From Catenulispora sp. GP43 (GTDB taxonomy: Bacteria; Actinomycetota; Actinomycetes; Streptomycetales; Catenulisporaceae): a stretch of DNA of 64,000 nt. Within the stretch, counting starts at the first letter, position 1. Every line of letters begins with the position of its first letter. Shown in pieces: positions 35,060 to 43,990 of this stretch. The notes beneath the pieces are model-generated. The model ran no database searches. It was not told the DNA's origin and saw nothing but the letters and a program-made list of their open reading frames with translations. The stretch spans positions 1-64,000 of the forward strand of contig NZ_JBGCCT010000032.1 in assembly GCF_041260665.1 (NCBI RefSeq), given 5' to 3'. The position numbers were made by a program, and so were the translations under genes.

Positions 35060-36067
35060 ATGAAGCCGGAAGTGCAGCCGGACCCGGAACCGGAGGATCC
35101 GCCGTCGGACCGCCGGTCAGCGGTGGTCATGGATTCGGCGGTGCAGCGCCTCATCGACGCGTCCGCCGATCCTCCGTATCTGCACGAACTGGGACCGGTC
35201 GACGGCCGCGAAGCCCTGCTGGAAGCCCAAGGTGACAGATTCGAGGACTTCGACGTCGCCGTAGCCTTCCGGGTCGCGGTCGTGGAATCGGACCTGGTCG
35301 GGTTCACCACGCTCCGGCCCAGGGGACTGATCGGCAAGCTCCCGGTGATCCTCTACGTCCACGGCGGCCGGTGGATGCTCGGCGACGCCCAGACTCACGC
35401 CTACCTCGCGGCCGAACTGGCCATCGCCGCCGGTGCGGCGGTGGTGATGCCGGAGTACACGCGGACGCCTGAAGCCCGCTACCCGACCGCGATCGAAGAG
35501 TGCTACGCGACGATGACCTGGGTGGTCCAGGAGGCCGACAAGCTCGACGTGGACACAGATCGGCTGGCGCTCGCCGGCGACTGCGCCGGTGCCACGATTG
35601 CCACCGCCATGACCATGCTCGCGCGTCGGCGCGGCGGTCCGCGGATCAGCGGACAGCTGCTCTACTACCCCGTTTTGGACGCTCGGTGCGACAGCACTTC
35701 GCAGCGGGAGTTCGCCACCGGACACCTGCTGACCCGCGACGCTTTGAGGTGGTACTGGGAGGAGTACATCGCGGACCCGCGTCAGCAAGCTGATCCCATC
35801 GCGTCGCCGCGGTGCGCTACTCGCGAGGACCTCGAGGGTCTTCCGCGGACTCTGATCATCACCGCGGAGGCCGACGTCACTCGCGACGAAGGTGAGCATT
35901 ACGCGCGGCGGCTGCGGCATGCGGGCGTTCCGGCGACTGCCCTGCGTTTTCTTGGCACGGTCCACGATTTTGTGTCCCTGTCTGCCTTGCGTGACAGTCC
36001 GCCGACCCAGACGGCGATCCGGCAGGGCGGCGATTTCCTGCGCGGAGTCCTGCACAGCTCGCGCTGA
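35060..36067 (+). CDS. HSL-family alpha/beta hydrolase with Cys nucleophile
   Basis: 335 aa. The HSL (hormone-sensitive lipase) family signs are all there: oxyanion motif YVHGGRWMLGD near residue 100, acid residue in ITAEADVTRDEGEHYARRL, and catalytic His in LGTVHDF near the end. The nucleophile elbow reads LAGDCAGATIATAM, with C175 in place of the normal Ser of GDSAGG. A Cys-His-Asp hydrolase could have altered chemistry (dienelactone-hydrolase-like), low activity, or act as a ligand sensor. The partner at 46105 has the same change, so it is not a sequencing error. No signal peptide: cytosolic. It is co-transcribed with the LAL regulator, which suggests that its product or substrate is the signal. 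Confidence 0.87.
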   Translation: MKPEVQPDPEPEDPPSDRRSAVVMDSAVQRLIDASADPPYLHELGPVDGREALLEAQGDRFEDFDVAVAFRVAVVESDLVGFTTLRPRGLIGKLPVILYVHGGRWMLGDAQTHAYLAAELAIAAGAAVVMPEYTRTPEARYPTAIEECYATMTWVVQEADKLDVDTDRLALAGDCAGATIATAMTMLARRRGGPRISGQLLYYPVLDARCDSTSQREFATGHLLTRDALRWYWEEYIADPRQQADPIASPRCATREDLEGLPRTLIITAEADVTRDEGEHYARRLRHAGVPATALRFLGTVHDFVSLSALRDSPPTQTAIRQGGDFLRGVLHSSR

Positions 36068-36261
36068 TTCGCACGGCGCCCTGGCACTGCTTACTGGTCC
36101 ACCCCTTTTCCCGTCTGTCCGTCCGCCTGCCAACTCCCGACTACATGACGGTCAAGGGCACCAGTCAAGCGACCGGTGCGTCGCCTCCGCTGCCGTTGTG
36201 ACTCCAGCGCCATGAACGCAAGTGTCAATCAATCGCTGGTCGCTGCACGTGGTTCCTATGG

Positions 36262-36660
36262 TGAGCCCACCCCACCCCCGCCGTCGTCCTGGTCCACGGC
36301 GACACGGTCGTCGGCCCCGGTGATCTCGTCGTTCACGACAAGGCCCGTTCAGCGCGGCGAACCCCGAGCGGTTCCGCACGACCGTGTTCCAGCTGCCCAA
36401 ACGAATGGTGAACATGCGCGACAGCGACATCAAGATGGTGACTGCGACCGCGATCCGTCCGGAAGGCGGCGTGGCGGCGGTTCTCGCTCCGATGTTGCGT
36501 TTACTCACCGCCGGTGCACGCACCGACGGTGCGGCGGTCGGTGAGAAGCTCGCGGGCAACGTCACCGACCTGCTGGCCACGCTCGTCGCGGACGCCCGCA
36601 CACCGATGCCGAATGAAGTCCCGGCCAGCATGGATGATGTCATCCGCAGGGACAATCTGG
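36262..36660 (+). pseudogene. AraC-family regulator N-terminal remnant
   Basis: In shifting plus-strand frames the sequence reads VLVHGDTVVGPGDLVVHDKA near 36290, then TVFQLPKRMVNMRDSDIKMV, then MLRLLTAGARTDGAAVGEKL and TDLLATLVADARTP. This is the order of the N-terminal sensing domain of AraC-type regulators (GDLVLYDT-like motif, then a helical linker before the HTH). One frame change and the missing HTH show that the gene is dead. The remaining flanks of the 600-bp gap (36068-36672) hold nothing else I recognise. Confidence 0.45.
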
Positions 36661-36672
36661 GCCGAGCCGATC

Positions 36673-37878
36673 TCACTGGGCGTGGTACCGGGACCAGAGT
36701 GCGTGGCTGCCCACCGCGAGGCCGCCGAGCAGCACCGTGGAGACGCATGTTCCCTCGAAGATCGGCTGGTAGCCGTGCTCCGTCATCGAGCCGGTGAGGC
36801 CGGTCGCGGCCGAGCTGCCCAGGAAGGCGGAGGCCACGAAGAAGGAGACAGCTGTGGCCCGCGCGGCCGGTGCGACGTCCGTGGCCCAGCCCTGGAGCGA
36901 GGAATGCAGGAAGGCGTTCGAGGTCCCGATGAGGATGGCGGTGACCACCAGCGCCCCCACGCTCTGCGAGAGGGCCGCGATAAGGAACGCCGTGAACAGT
37001 GTGGCCGAGCCGATCGCGATCATGCCGGTCCGGCCGATGCCCGCCACGGCCAGCCGCGCCAGGAACGCGCCGCCGATGACGCCGATCCCGTAGGTGGCGC
37101 CGACTGCGCCGGCCACCGCCGTCGACAGACCGTCGCGTTCCAAGGCGGGCACGATGTAGGTGAGAATACCGAGCAGGATCGCGCCCTCCAGCACACCAAG
37201 CAGGTATGTCCAGATCGGCCAGGCGGTGAATGCACTGCGCACTTCGTGGCGCACCGTTTCCTTGGCCCCCGGCGGTTTCACCGGCCGCAGAGCCAGCAGG
37301 AAGACCGCGGTTCCGGCCACGGTCACCCCGAAGACCACTCGCCAGTTCAGCCAGACGGCGAGCCCGCCCGCCGCCAGCATGGCCACCGTGGTGCCCAGGG
37401 CGGTGAAGGTCTGCAGGCCGGAAATCTCGCGGGCCCGAGCGGCGCCGGCGTAGGAGTCGCCGACGACGGTCAGCATGTTCGGGAACAACGAGCCGATGAA
37501 GAACCCGGTCACCGCCCTGGCAACCAGCAGCGCGCCGAAGCTCGGAGCGATGATGCTGGCCAGGCTCCCGATCAAGGCGCCGACCAACGCCACGCGCAGC
37601 ACCTTCAAGCGGCCGAGGCGGTCCCCGAGCAATCCCCAGATCGGTTGTCCGAGGGCGTACATGAGCACGTATACAGTCACCAGTTGCACGGTGCTATTGA
37701 GCGAGACCCCTTCCGCTCTGGTGAGAAGCACGAGCATGGGTGGTGTGGCGAACCGATCATAGAAAGACAGGAAACTGATGCCCCGCATGAGCGGAACCGG
37801 GATCAAGGAAGCGGGTCGACCCGCGGGCTCGCCGGCGGTCCGCTCGGAATGATCCCGCTGGGCGATCACGTCCGTCAT
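36673..37878 (-). CDS. MFS transporter
   Basis: 401 aa, about 12 membrane helices. The MFS loop motif is GQPIWGLLGDRLGRLKVLR near residue 75; helices such as LVARAVTGFFIGSLFPNMLT and GILTYIVPALERDGLSTAVA follow. No binding-protein or ABC parts are present. The start overlaps the stop of the upstream FAD-dependent oxidase by 4 bases, so the two are made together, and the transporter may import or export the oxidase substrate, perhaps a hydroxy acid. Substrate not predictable from sequence. Confidence 0.87.
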   Translation of the reverse strand: MTDVIAQRDHSERTAGEPAGRPASLIPVPLMRGISFLSFYDRFATPPMLVLLTRAEGVSLNSTVQLVTVYVLMYALGQPIWGLLGDRLGRLKVLRVALVGALIGSLASIIAPSFGALLVARAVTGFFIGSLFPNMLTVVGDSYAGAARAREISGLQTFTALGTTVAMLAAGGLAVWLNWRVVFGVTVAGTAVFLLALRPVKPPGAKETVRHEVRSAFTAWPIWTYLLGVLEGAILLGILTYIVPALERDGLSTAVAGAVGATYGIGVIGGAFLARLAVAGIGRTGMIAIGSATLFTAFLIAALSQSVGALVVTAILIGTSNAFLHSSLQGWATDVAPAARATAVSFFVASAFLGSSAATGLTGSMTEHGYQPIFEGTCVSTVLLGGLAVGSHALWSRYHAQ

Positions 37879-39491
37879 GATTCACCCCGCCCGGGCGGTG
37901 GACCGGATTCCCGCCCGCCGCGATCCGCGAGACCGATCTCCTCGGACAGCGCTTCGTGGCCGACGCTCAGATCTGCGTCCAGGACGTACCCGACCGCCGT
38001 GTGCTCCGGCAACACCGGATGGCCGATGTCGGTCCCGAGATCGAATCCGGCGGTATCGATGGCGGCCTCGAAAGCCAGCAGGAAGTGGATGTTGCCGTGG
38101 GCGGCATGGCCCGCGACCGCGGCGTCGAACCCATGGCTGCGCTGCAGCTCGGTCAAGGCCTCGCAGGCTTCTGCCAGGCGTGCGGGAGGCACCGCGAAGT
38201 CCTCGGTGATCAGCGTCGATCCAGCCGGGCGGGCCTTGCCGACCGCGGTCATGAACGCCTCGCGGGCGTGCCAGTACGTGCGGATCGCTTGGGGATCGTC
38301 TATGAAGCGGTTAGTGATGGACGCGACCGGCGACACCAGCGACAGCTTCGCCGTGACCGCGGCGGCAGCCCCTCGGTGGGCTTGGCGCGCCGACTCGTCG
38401 GCTGCGCGGAACTCCACCAGCAGGGCGGCAGCTTCGCGCGGGATATCGGCCCAGTCTGCGGGGACGCCGTCCACGCTCGCGCAAGCGCGCAGGGTGTTGC
38501 CGTCCATAAGCTCCACGGCCCGGGCACCGGCTTCGTTGAACAGCGGCACGGCCGCTGCCGCCGCGGTCATATCCGGAAAGACCAGCAGCCCGGTGTGCAC
38601 AAGACGGTCCAGGGATACGGTCTTGAACACGGTCTGAGCGATGAAGCCCAGCGTGCCCTGGGAACCGACCATCAGGCCGCGCAGGATCTCGACCGGGGTC
38701 GAGCCGTCCAGGAACGCGTCGAGGCGGTAGCCGCTGGTGTTCTTGAGCTCGTATCTCGAGCGGATCCGGGCGACGAGCGCGGTGTCGGTTTCGATCTCCG
38801 CCTTGATCGCCAGCAGGCCCTCGCACAACTCGGGTTCGGCCACGCGCAGGATCTCGTCGGCATCTGGGGCCCCGGTGTCCACGACCGTACCCGACGGCAG
38901 GACGACAGTGAGGGACGACAGCAGCCGATAGGAGTTGCGGGTGGTCCCGGCTGTCATGCCCGAGGCGTTGTCGGCGACCACACCGCCCACGGTGCACGCA
39001 CTCGAACTCGCCGGGTCGGGCCCCATCAGCCCGCCATGCCGGGCGAGCGCGACGTTGACCCGCCCCAGGGTCGTGCCAGGGCCGATCCTGACCTGGGCGC
39101 CGCCATCGAGCACTTCGATGCCGGTCCAGTGGCGCCGCACATCCACGAGGATGTCCTTGCCCTGGGCCTGCCCGTTCAGCAACGTCCCGGCCGACCGGAA
39201 CACGACGTCCCGCCGCTGCTCGCGGGCGTAACGCAGCACGGCGGCCACGTCCTCGGCGTTCTCGGCCACCACCACGACCTGGGGGACGAACCGGTACGGG
39301 CTGGCGTCCGAGGCGTATCGCACCAGGTCCGAGAGCGTGTGCAACACCTTCGGCGCGCCGACCAGGCCGACCAGGTCCGTTCTCAAGCGGTCGGGCGTCC
39401 CGGAGGCGCGCTCGTCGGGCACCCGATCGACGGACGGGCCCTCGGTGGAGGCGGGTCGAAGCTTTCCCGGGGCTGGTTCAAGCAGCGCCAT
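37875..39491 (-). CDS. FAD-linked oxidase, D-lactate/glycolate dehydrogenase-like
   Basis: 538 aa. A PCMH-type FAD-binding domain occupies residues 50-230 (VVVVAENAEDVAAVLRYARE, FRSAGTLLNGQAQGKDILVD, GPDPASSSACTVGGVVADNA, ELKNTSGYRLDAF). The C-terminal substrate domain includes GHAAHGNIHFLLAF. Relatives oxidise D-2-hydroxy acids with quinone or cytochrome acceptors. After HGNIHFLLAF the sequence departs from the family and ends soon, and there is no Fe-S domain, so it is either the short form or shortened at the 3' end. It overlaps the MFS gene by 4 bases. Confidence 0.82.
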   Translation of the reverse strand: MALLEPAPGKLRPASTEGPSVDRVPDERASGTPDRLRTDLVGLVGAPKVLHTLSDLVRYASDASPYRFVPQVVVVAENAEDVAAVLRYAREQRRDVVFRSAGTLLNGQAQGKDILVDVRRHWTGIEVLDGGAQVRIGPGTTLGRVNVALARHGGLMGPDPASSSACTVGGVVADNASGMTAGTTRNSYRLLSSLTVVLPSGTVVDTGAPDADEILRVAEPELCEGLLAIKAEIETDTALVARIRSRYELKNTSGYRLDAFLDGSTPVEILRGLMVGSQGTLGFIAQTVFKTVSLDRLVHTGLLVFPDMTAAAAAVPLFNEAGARAVELMDGNTLRACASVDGVPADWADIPREAAALLVEFRAADESARQAHRGAAAAVTAKLSLVSPVASITNRFIDDPQAIRTYWHAREAFMTAVGKARPAGSTLITEDFAVPPARLAEACEALTELQRSHGFDAAVAGHAAHGNIHFLLAFEAAIDTAGFDLGTDIGHPVLPEHTAVGYVLDADLSVGHEALSEEIGLADRGGRESGPPPGRGES

Positions 39492-39531
39492 CTGACTCTC
39501 CGTTCACGGCTGTCGGTGCTCGTCGACGTGG

Positions 39532-39780
39532 CTAGGGACGACAGCCCTCGTCGATCCATGAACGAAGACGGCGCACGTCGTCCTCGGGCCAGGTGAAGCC
39601 TTCGTCCGGCGGCGGCATCCGCTTGGCGGCGATGGAGTGGTACACGCGCTCGGCATTTTCCATGTCTGACATGTATGCGTAGTCGTCGAGCCGAACGCCG
39701 AAGCGCATCATGTGCTCGATGTCGATCGCGCGGAACAGGGGGCGGATGTCGCGCTCGAAGCTGACGGGGTTCTCGGGCAT
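39532..39780 (-). CDS. Small conserved protein (FERDIRPLFR type)
   Basis: 82 aa. It contains the FERDIRPLFRAIDIEHMMRF start and the WPEDDVRRLRSWIDEGC ending seen in small actinobacterial proteins of unknown function that resemble the end of a haem-free cytochrome-c-like fold (a helix-loop-helix with MPPP). No CxxCH is present. It lies 40 bases upstream of the FAD oxidase on the same strand and may be the first gene of that operon. Confidence 0.72.
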   Translation of the reverse strand: MPENPVSFERDIRPLFRAIDIEHMMRFGVRLDDYAYMSDMENAERVYHSIAAKRMPPPDEGFTWPEDDVRRLRSWIDEGCRP

Positions 39781-39864
39781 GCCGCGACTCTAGGATTCCG
39801 TGATCCGTCCGTATTGACCCCGAACGCACATCGACCGGTCGCGGCGTGCACAGTTGCAGGAGCC

Positions 39865-40233
39865 TTACGCGCTGGAGGAACCCTCGCTGCCTTTCAGCAG
39901 ATGGTCGCCGGCGATCCATCGTTCGGCGTCGTCCCAGCTGACCCGGCCGTCGAAGTCGGGGTGCCGGCGCAGCCACGAGGCGATGAAGGGGCACACCGGG
40001 ACGATCGTCGCCCCGGTGGCGGCCACCGCGGCGAGCGCCTGGCGGGCCAGTTCGCCGGCCAGGCCCTGGCCGGCGAAGGCGTCGTCGATCTCGGTATGGA
40101 TGAACACGACACGGTCTCCACGTATGCGGTATTCGGTGAAGCCCGCGAGCGCCCCGTCATGGAGGATCTCGTAGCGGTGCTCGTAGCGGTGCTCGTGGTC
40201 GTTGTTCACGACCGCGATCGCCGGGGACGTCAC
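39865..40233 (-). CDS. GNAT-fold N-acetyltransferase, NATD1/YidJ type
   Basis: 122 aa. This is a short GCN5-related acetyltransferase: substrate strand AGFTEYRIRGDRVVFIHTEI, then the acetyl-CoA loop DDAFAGQGLAGELARQALAA, then ATIVPVCPFIASWLRRHPDF. This compact type is common, and its substrate is unknown. Its start overlaps the stop of the upstream pirin gene by 4 bases (40230-40233), so they form one translational unit. Cytosolic. Confidence 0.85.
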   Translation of the reverse strand: MTSPAIAVVNNDHEHRYEHRYEILHDGALAGFTEYRIRGDRVVFIHTEIDDAFAGQGLAGELARQALAAVAATGATIVPVCPFIASWLRRHPDFDGRVSWDDAERWIAGDHLLKGSEGSSSA

Positions 40234-41225
40234 TGTGCCACCGGGGGTGTCTCGCCGGGCTGGATGTGCGGTATCGCCTCGGTCGGCTCCACGCCCATCT
40301 TCCCTGCGTGGAAGTCCATCAGCGCCTGGCGGACCTCGTCCTCGGTGTTCATCACGAAGGGGCCGTAGTGGACGACCGGCTCGCGGATCGGCTCGCCGCC
40401 CAGGACGATCACGTCCAGGTTGGGGTGACGCGAGTCCTGCTGTTGGTCGGCGGCGATGACGATGCTGTCACCCGTCCCGAACACCGCGGTCTGAGCGGTG
40501 TGGATCGGCCGGTTCTCCGCGCCCACGGTGCCGCGACCGTTGAGCACGTACACCAGGGCGTTGAAGTCCTTGCGCCACGGCAGCTCCACGCGGGCGCCCG
40601 GGGTCACCGACACGTGAGCCAGGGTGATCGGGGTATGGGTGATGCCCGGCCCGGACACACCTTCGATGGCGCCGGCGATAACGCGGACCAGCGCGCCGCC
40701 GTCCTGGGAGGAGGCCAGCCCGACCTGGCCGGAGCGGATGTCCTGGTAGCGCGGAGGCGACCACTTCTTGGCCTTCGGCAAGTTCACCCACAGCTGGATA
40801 CCGTGGAACAGGCCGCCGGACAGCACCAGGTGTTCGGGCGGCGTCTCGATGTGCAGCAGGCCGGAGCCGGCGGTCATCCACTGCGTGTCGCCGTTGGTGA
40901 TGGTGCCTCCGCCGCCGTGGCTGTCCCGGTGGTCGAAGATCCCGTCGATGATGTAGGTGACGGTCTCGAAGCCGCGGTGCGGGTGCCACGGCGTGCCCTT
41001 CGGCTCCCCGGCCGCGTACTCCACCTCGCCCATCTGGTCCATCATGATGAACGGGTCCAGATGTTCGGTGCGGATGCCGGCGAACGCCCGGTGCACCGGG
41101 AAGCCCTCGCCCTCGAAACCGGACGGCGCGGTCGTCACCGCCAGCACCCGACGGGGCACGGTCCCCTCGGCGAGGGGTTCGATCCGCGGCAGGGCCAGCG
41201 GGTTCTCTACGGTCACAGCGGGCAC
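40230..41225 (-). CDS. Pirin-family cupin protein
   Basis: 331 aa. The N-terminal cupin has the metal ligands H81 and H83 (WHPHRGFETVTYIIDG), H125 and E127 (SGLLHIETP), as in human pirin and E. coli YhhW. The C-terminal cupin (GARVELPWRKDFNALVYVLN) completes the bicupin. Bacterial pirins are iron proteins; some oxidise flavonoids (quercetinase) and others bind metabolic enzymes. The start has no better alternative. It is co-translated with the GNAT gene. Confidence 0.88.
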   Translation of the reverse strand: MPAVTVENPLALPRIEPLAEGTVPRRVLAVTTAPSGFEGEGFPVHRAFAGIRTEHLDPFIMMDQMGEVEYAAGEPKGTPWHPHRGFETVTYIIDGIFDHRDSHGGGGTITNGDTQWMTAGSGLLHIETPPEHLVLSGGLFHGIQLWVNLPKAKKWSPPRYQDIRSGQVGLASSQDGGALVRVIAGAIEGVSGPGITHTPITLAHVSVTPGARVELPWRKDFNALVYVLNGRGTVGAENRPIHTAQTAVFGTGDSIVIAADQQQDSRHPNLDVIVLGGEPIREPVVHYGPFVMNTEDEVRQALMDFHAGKMGVEPTEAIPHIQPGETPPVAQ

Positions 41226-41233
41226 GACGTCCT

Positions 41234-41674
41234 ACCCCGCGCGGCATGTACGAGAAGCCCGCGAACGTCTTCGTGGCCGGCTTCATCGGCTCCCCCTCGA
41301 TGAACCTCATCGAGGTACCGATCGTCGACGGCGGCGTGCAGCTGGACGGCCTGGTTGTGCCGGTGGCGCGCAAAGCCCTGGACCTGGCGGCCTCCGGCGG
41401 CGCCAAGACGCTGACACTGGGCGTGCGGCCGGAGTCCTTCGACCTGGTCGGCGACGCCGAGGGCGCGATCGCGATGGAAGTCCACCTGGTCGAGGAACTC
41501 GGCGCGGACGCGTTCGCCTACACCTCCGCCGAGGTCGGCGACCACACCGTGGACCTGATCGTGCGGGTCGACGCCCGCGCCGTCCCGATGAAGGGAGACA
41601 CCCTCTACGCCAAGCCGCACGGCCACGAGACGCACCTGTTCTCGGCCAGCACCGGCGAACGCCTGGAAGGCTGA
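41234..41674 (+). pseudogene. C-terminal end of a sugar ABC-transporter ATPase (UgpC/MsiK-like)
   Basis: The frame reads TPRGMYEKPANVFVAGFIGS and on through a TOBE domain (GVRPESFDLVGDAEG, KPHGHETHLFSASTGERL). This is the last 140 residues of UgpC/MsiK/MalK-type ATPases, which serve sugar importers. The whole nucleotide-binding domain (Walker A, signature, Walker B) is missing; its place is taken by the pirin promoter region. A deletion joined the two. An internal ATG at 41246 could still start a short protein, but it would not hydrolyse ATP. Confidence 0.75.
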
Positions 41675-41754
41675 CCTTCGCGGCGTACGAACACGCGCGC
41701 CGTGGCCCGCTGACGAGACGGACCACGACGCTCGCCGCACCAGGTGACGCGGTT

Positions 41755-42636
41755 TCAGCCGACGGACGAGGCGGCCTTCATGATGGTGTTCGCGACCACA
41801 CCCGGCTTCGTCAGCAAAGACAGGTGGCCCGCGGGGACCTGCACGATCTGCGAGCCGGCACGCTTGGCCATGGCCAGCAGTTCCGCCGGCGGGATGACGT
41901 GGTCCTGGGTGCCGACCACCGCCCAGGAGGGCAGCGTCTTCCACGCCGGGACGCCGGACGGCTCGGAGCCCGCGCTGACCGCGAACGGCCGCTGGCCGGT
42001 GGCCAGCAGGCTGGCCTGCGCGGCCGGCACCCCGTTGGCGAAACAGTTGTCGAAGCCCTGGTAGGTCCCGTTGGGGGCGACCTTGAGGTAGGCGTCGACG
42101 TCGCCGGCCGGGCCGCCCGGGTACGGGACGAAGTTCAGGAACGACGTCGGGTCCGCCGCCACGCACGAACCGGGCTGCGCGGCGTTGATCTGGAACACGG
42201 TCTCGCCCTGGTCGGGGATGTAGGCGTCGTCGTAGACCAGCCCCTTGACGTTCGGGCTCTGCGTCGCGGCGTTGGTGATGACGAAGCCGCCGTAGGAGTG
42301 GCCGACCAGGATGACCGGGCCGGGGATCGTGGACAGGAAGTCGGCGATCGTCTGCGCGTCGCTGGCGACCCCGCGCAGCGGGTTCGGCGGCGCATAGACC
42401 GTGTAGCCGGCGTTCTGCAGGCGGGTGATCACCGGGTTCCAGCTCGACGCGTCGGCCCAGGCTCCGTGGACCAGGACGATCGTTGGCTTCGCCGACGACG
42501 TCGGGGAGGTGTGGTGCGCGGCGGCGGCGCCCAGCGGCGCGGCGGTGGCCGGCGAGTCGGGACTGAGCGCGACTACGCCTGCGAACACGCACGCCGCGGC
42601 GATGGCGCCGCGACGTGCCTTCTTAGTGGACAGCAT
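41755..42636 (-). CDS. Secreted alpha/beta hydrolase, EstC/SABP2-like
   Basis: 293 aa. A signal peptide (KKARRGAIAAACVFAGVVAL, then SPATAAPLGA) leads to a compact esterase fold: oxyanion strand IVLVHGAWADASSW, nucleophile elbow VILVGHSYGGFVITNAA, acid in VVGTQDHVIPP, and His in VPAGHLSLL. The family includes plant salicylate-methylesterase-like and bacterial esterases. It should act outside the membrane on small esters. A cytosolic paralogue lies at 52784. The upstream side (42637-42729) is a short gap with GAAGGAATC near the start as a possible ribosome site. Confidence 0.85.
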   Translation of the reverse strand: MLSTKKARRGAIAAACVFAGVVALSPDSPATAAPLGAAAAHHTSPTSSAKPTIVLVHGAWADASSWNPVITRLQNAGYTVYAPPNPLRGVASDAQTIADFLSTIPGPVILVGHSYGGFVITNAATQSPNVKGLVYDDAYIPDQGETVFQINAAQPGSCVAADPTSFLNFVPYPGGPAGDVDAYLKVAPNGTYQGFDNCFANGVPAAQASLLATGQRPFAVSAGSEPSGVPAWKTLPSWAVVGTQDHVIPPAELLAMAKRAGSQIVQVPAGHLSLLTKPGVVANTIMKAASSVG

Positions 42637-42729
42637 GTTTGATTCCTTCTGCTGGGTGTGCGGGATTGATCGTTAGCAGGCTGCGAACGACTGGTGGAAT
42701 ACCGGAGGGGGAAACGCGGGACGGGAGCC

Positions 42730-42864
42730 TCAGGCCGCCTGCCGGGTGTGGCCGCGATCAGCCTCGCCGAGTCCGCCCCAGACCCCGAAGGCCTGGCCGG
42801 TGCGTTGAGCGAAAGCCGCGCAGGCTTCCTTGACCGGGCATCTCCGGCAGAACGGCGGCGGTTC
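42730..42864 (-). pseudogene. WhiB-type regulator C-terminal fragment
   Basis: The minus strand codes PPPFCRRCPVKEACAAFAQR, then TGQAFGVWGGLGEADRG and a stop. CxxC...C with GVWGG is the second half of a WhiB protein, which holds a 4Fe-4S cluster and binds the sigma factor. The first Cys and the N-terminus are missing, and the neighbouring hydrolase gene begins right upstream. It is dead. Confidence 0.65.
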
Positions 42865-42896
42865 CGAACTCGCCGATGACCGGGATACGGCGCCGG

Positions 42897-43868
42897 TCAG
42901 GCCGCCGGATTGAACGCGCTGTACAGGGTCTGGACGGCCATGGTGATGGCACCCTGCGCGGCGTGCGTGGGTCGCAGCGCGTTGAGCATCACGAAGTCGT
43001 GGATGACGCCCTGGAACCGGACCGCGGTGACCGGGACGCCCGCGGCCCGCAGCTTCGCGGCGTATGCCTCGCCCTCGTCGCGCAGGACGTCGGCCTCGCC
43101 GGTGATGACCAGCGCCGGCGGCAGGTCGGCCAGCTGCTCCACGCTCGCGCGCAGCGGCGAGGCGGTGATCTCGGCGCGCTGGGCCGGGTCGGTCGTGTAC
43201 TGGTCCCAGAACCACTGCATCGCGTCGCGGCGCAGGAAGTAGCCCTCGGCGAACTGGTGGTAGGAGGCGGTGTCGAAGCTCGCGTCGGTCACCGGGTAGA
43301 ACAGCACCTGCTGCACCAACGGCACTCCCCCACGCTCCTTGGCCATCAGGGTCAGCGCGGCACTCATGTTGCCGCCCACAGAGTCGCCGGCCACGGCCAG
43401 CCGGCTCGCGTCCAGCCCCTTGGCGGCGCCGTCGGTGACAATCCAGCGGGCGACGGTGAAGTTCTGCTCGATCGCGACCGGGTAGCGCGCCTCGGGCGAG
43501 AGTGAGTATTCGGGGAACACGACGGCGGCGCCGACGCCGACCGCGAGTTCGCGGACCAGCCGGTCGTGGGTGTGGGCGTTGCCGAACACCCAACCCGCGC
43601 CATGGATATAGAGGATCACCGGCAGTGTCCCCGTGCTCCCCGCGGGCTTGACGATCCGGGCCTGGACCGAACCGGTCGGGCCGCCGGGAACGGTGACCCA
43701 CTCCTCGTCGACGGCGGGCATGGCGACCTCACCGGACTGGACCTCGTCCACGGCCTTGCGGCCCTCGACCGGGCCGAGGTCGGCCAGGTACGGCGGGTTG
43801 GCCGTGGCCTCGGCGAAGGCCTGGGCCTCGGGTTCGAGCACCGGCTTCGCGGAAACGTTCTCGGGCAT
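42897..43868 (-). CDS. HSL-family alpha/beta hydrolase (Ser nucleophile)
   Basis: 323 aa from ATG 43868, preceded by GGGAG; an upstream in-frame start is less likely. HSL motifs: YIHGAGWVFGNAHTHDRL, nucleophile elbow AVAGDSVGGNMSAALTLMA, acid in ITGEADVLRDEGEAYAAKL, His in GVIHDFVML. It is a cytosolic esterase or lipase for short acyl esters. Compare the two relatives at 35060 and 46105, which carry Cys at the Ser position. It is divergent from no gene; the AraC pair lies upstream on the same strand and could control it. Confidence 0.88.
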   Translation of the reverse strand: MPENVSAKPVLEPEAQAFAEATANPPYLADLGPVEGRKAVDEVQSGEVAMPAVDEEWVTVPGGPTGSVQARIVKPAGSTGTLPVILYIHGAGWVFGNAHTHDRLVRELAVGVGAAVVFPEYSLSPEARYPVAIEQNFTVARWIVTDGAAKGLDASRLAVAGDSVGGNMSAALTLMAKERGGVPLVQQVLFYPVTDASFDTASYHQFAEGYFLRRDAMQWFWDQYTTDPAQRAEITASPLRASVEQLADLPPALVITGEADVLRDEGEAYAAKLRAAGVPVTAVRFQGVIHDFVMLNALRPTHAAQGAITMAVQTLYSAFNPAA

Positions 43869-43990
43869 TGTGATCTCCCTTGTTAGATGAGGACCCTTAC
43901 CGGGACTGACACTAAGTAGCGAAGGCCAGTCGGACTTTTCCGCCGCCGCACTAAAGGCCGACAGCCAGTGCACTGGCGCGGGGCGGACTC

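Noticed and set aside
36514..38637. 707-codon plus-strand frame, and 37956-39596 next to it
   Set aside because: Both are antisense to the MFS transporter and FAD oxidase, which have clear family motifs; the open frames follow from GC bias.
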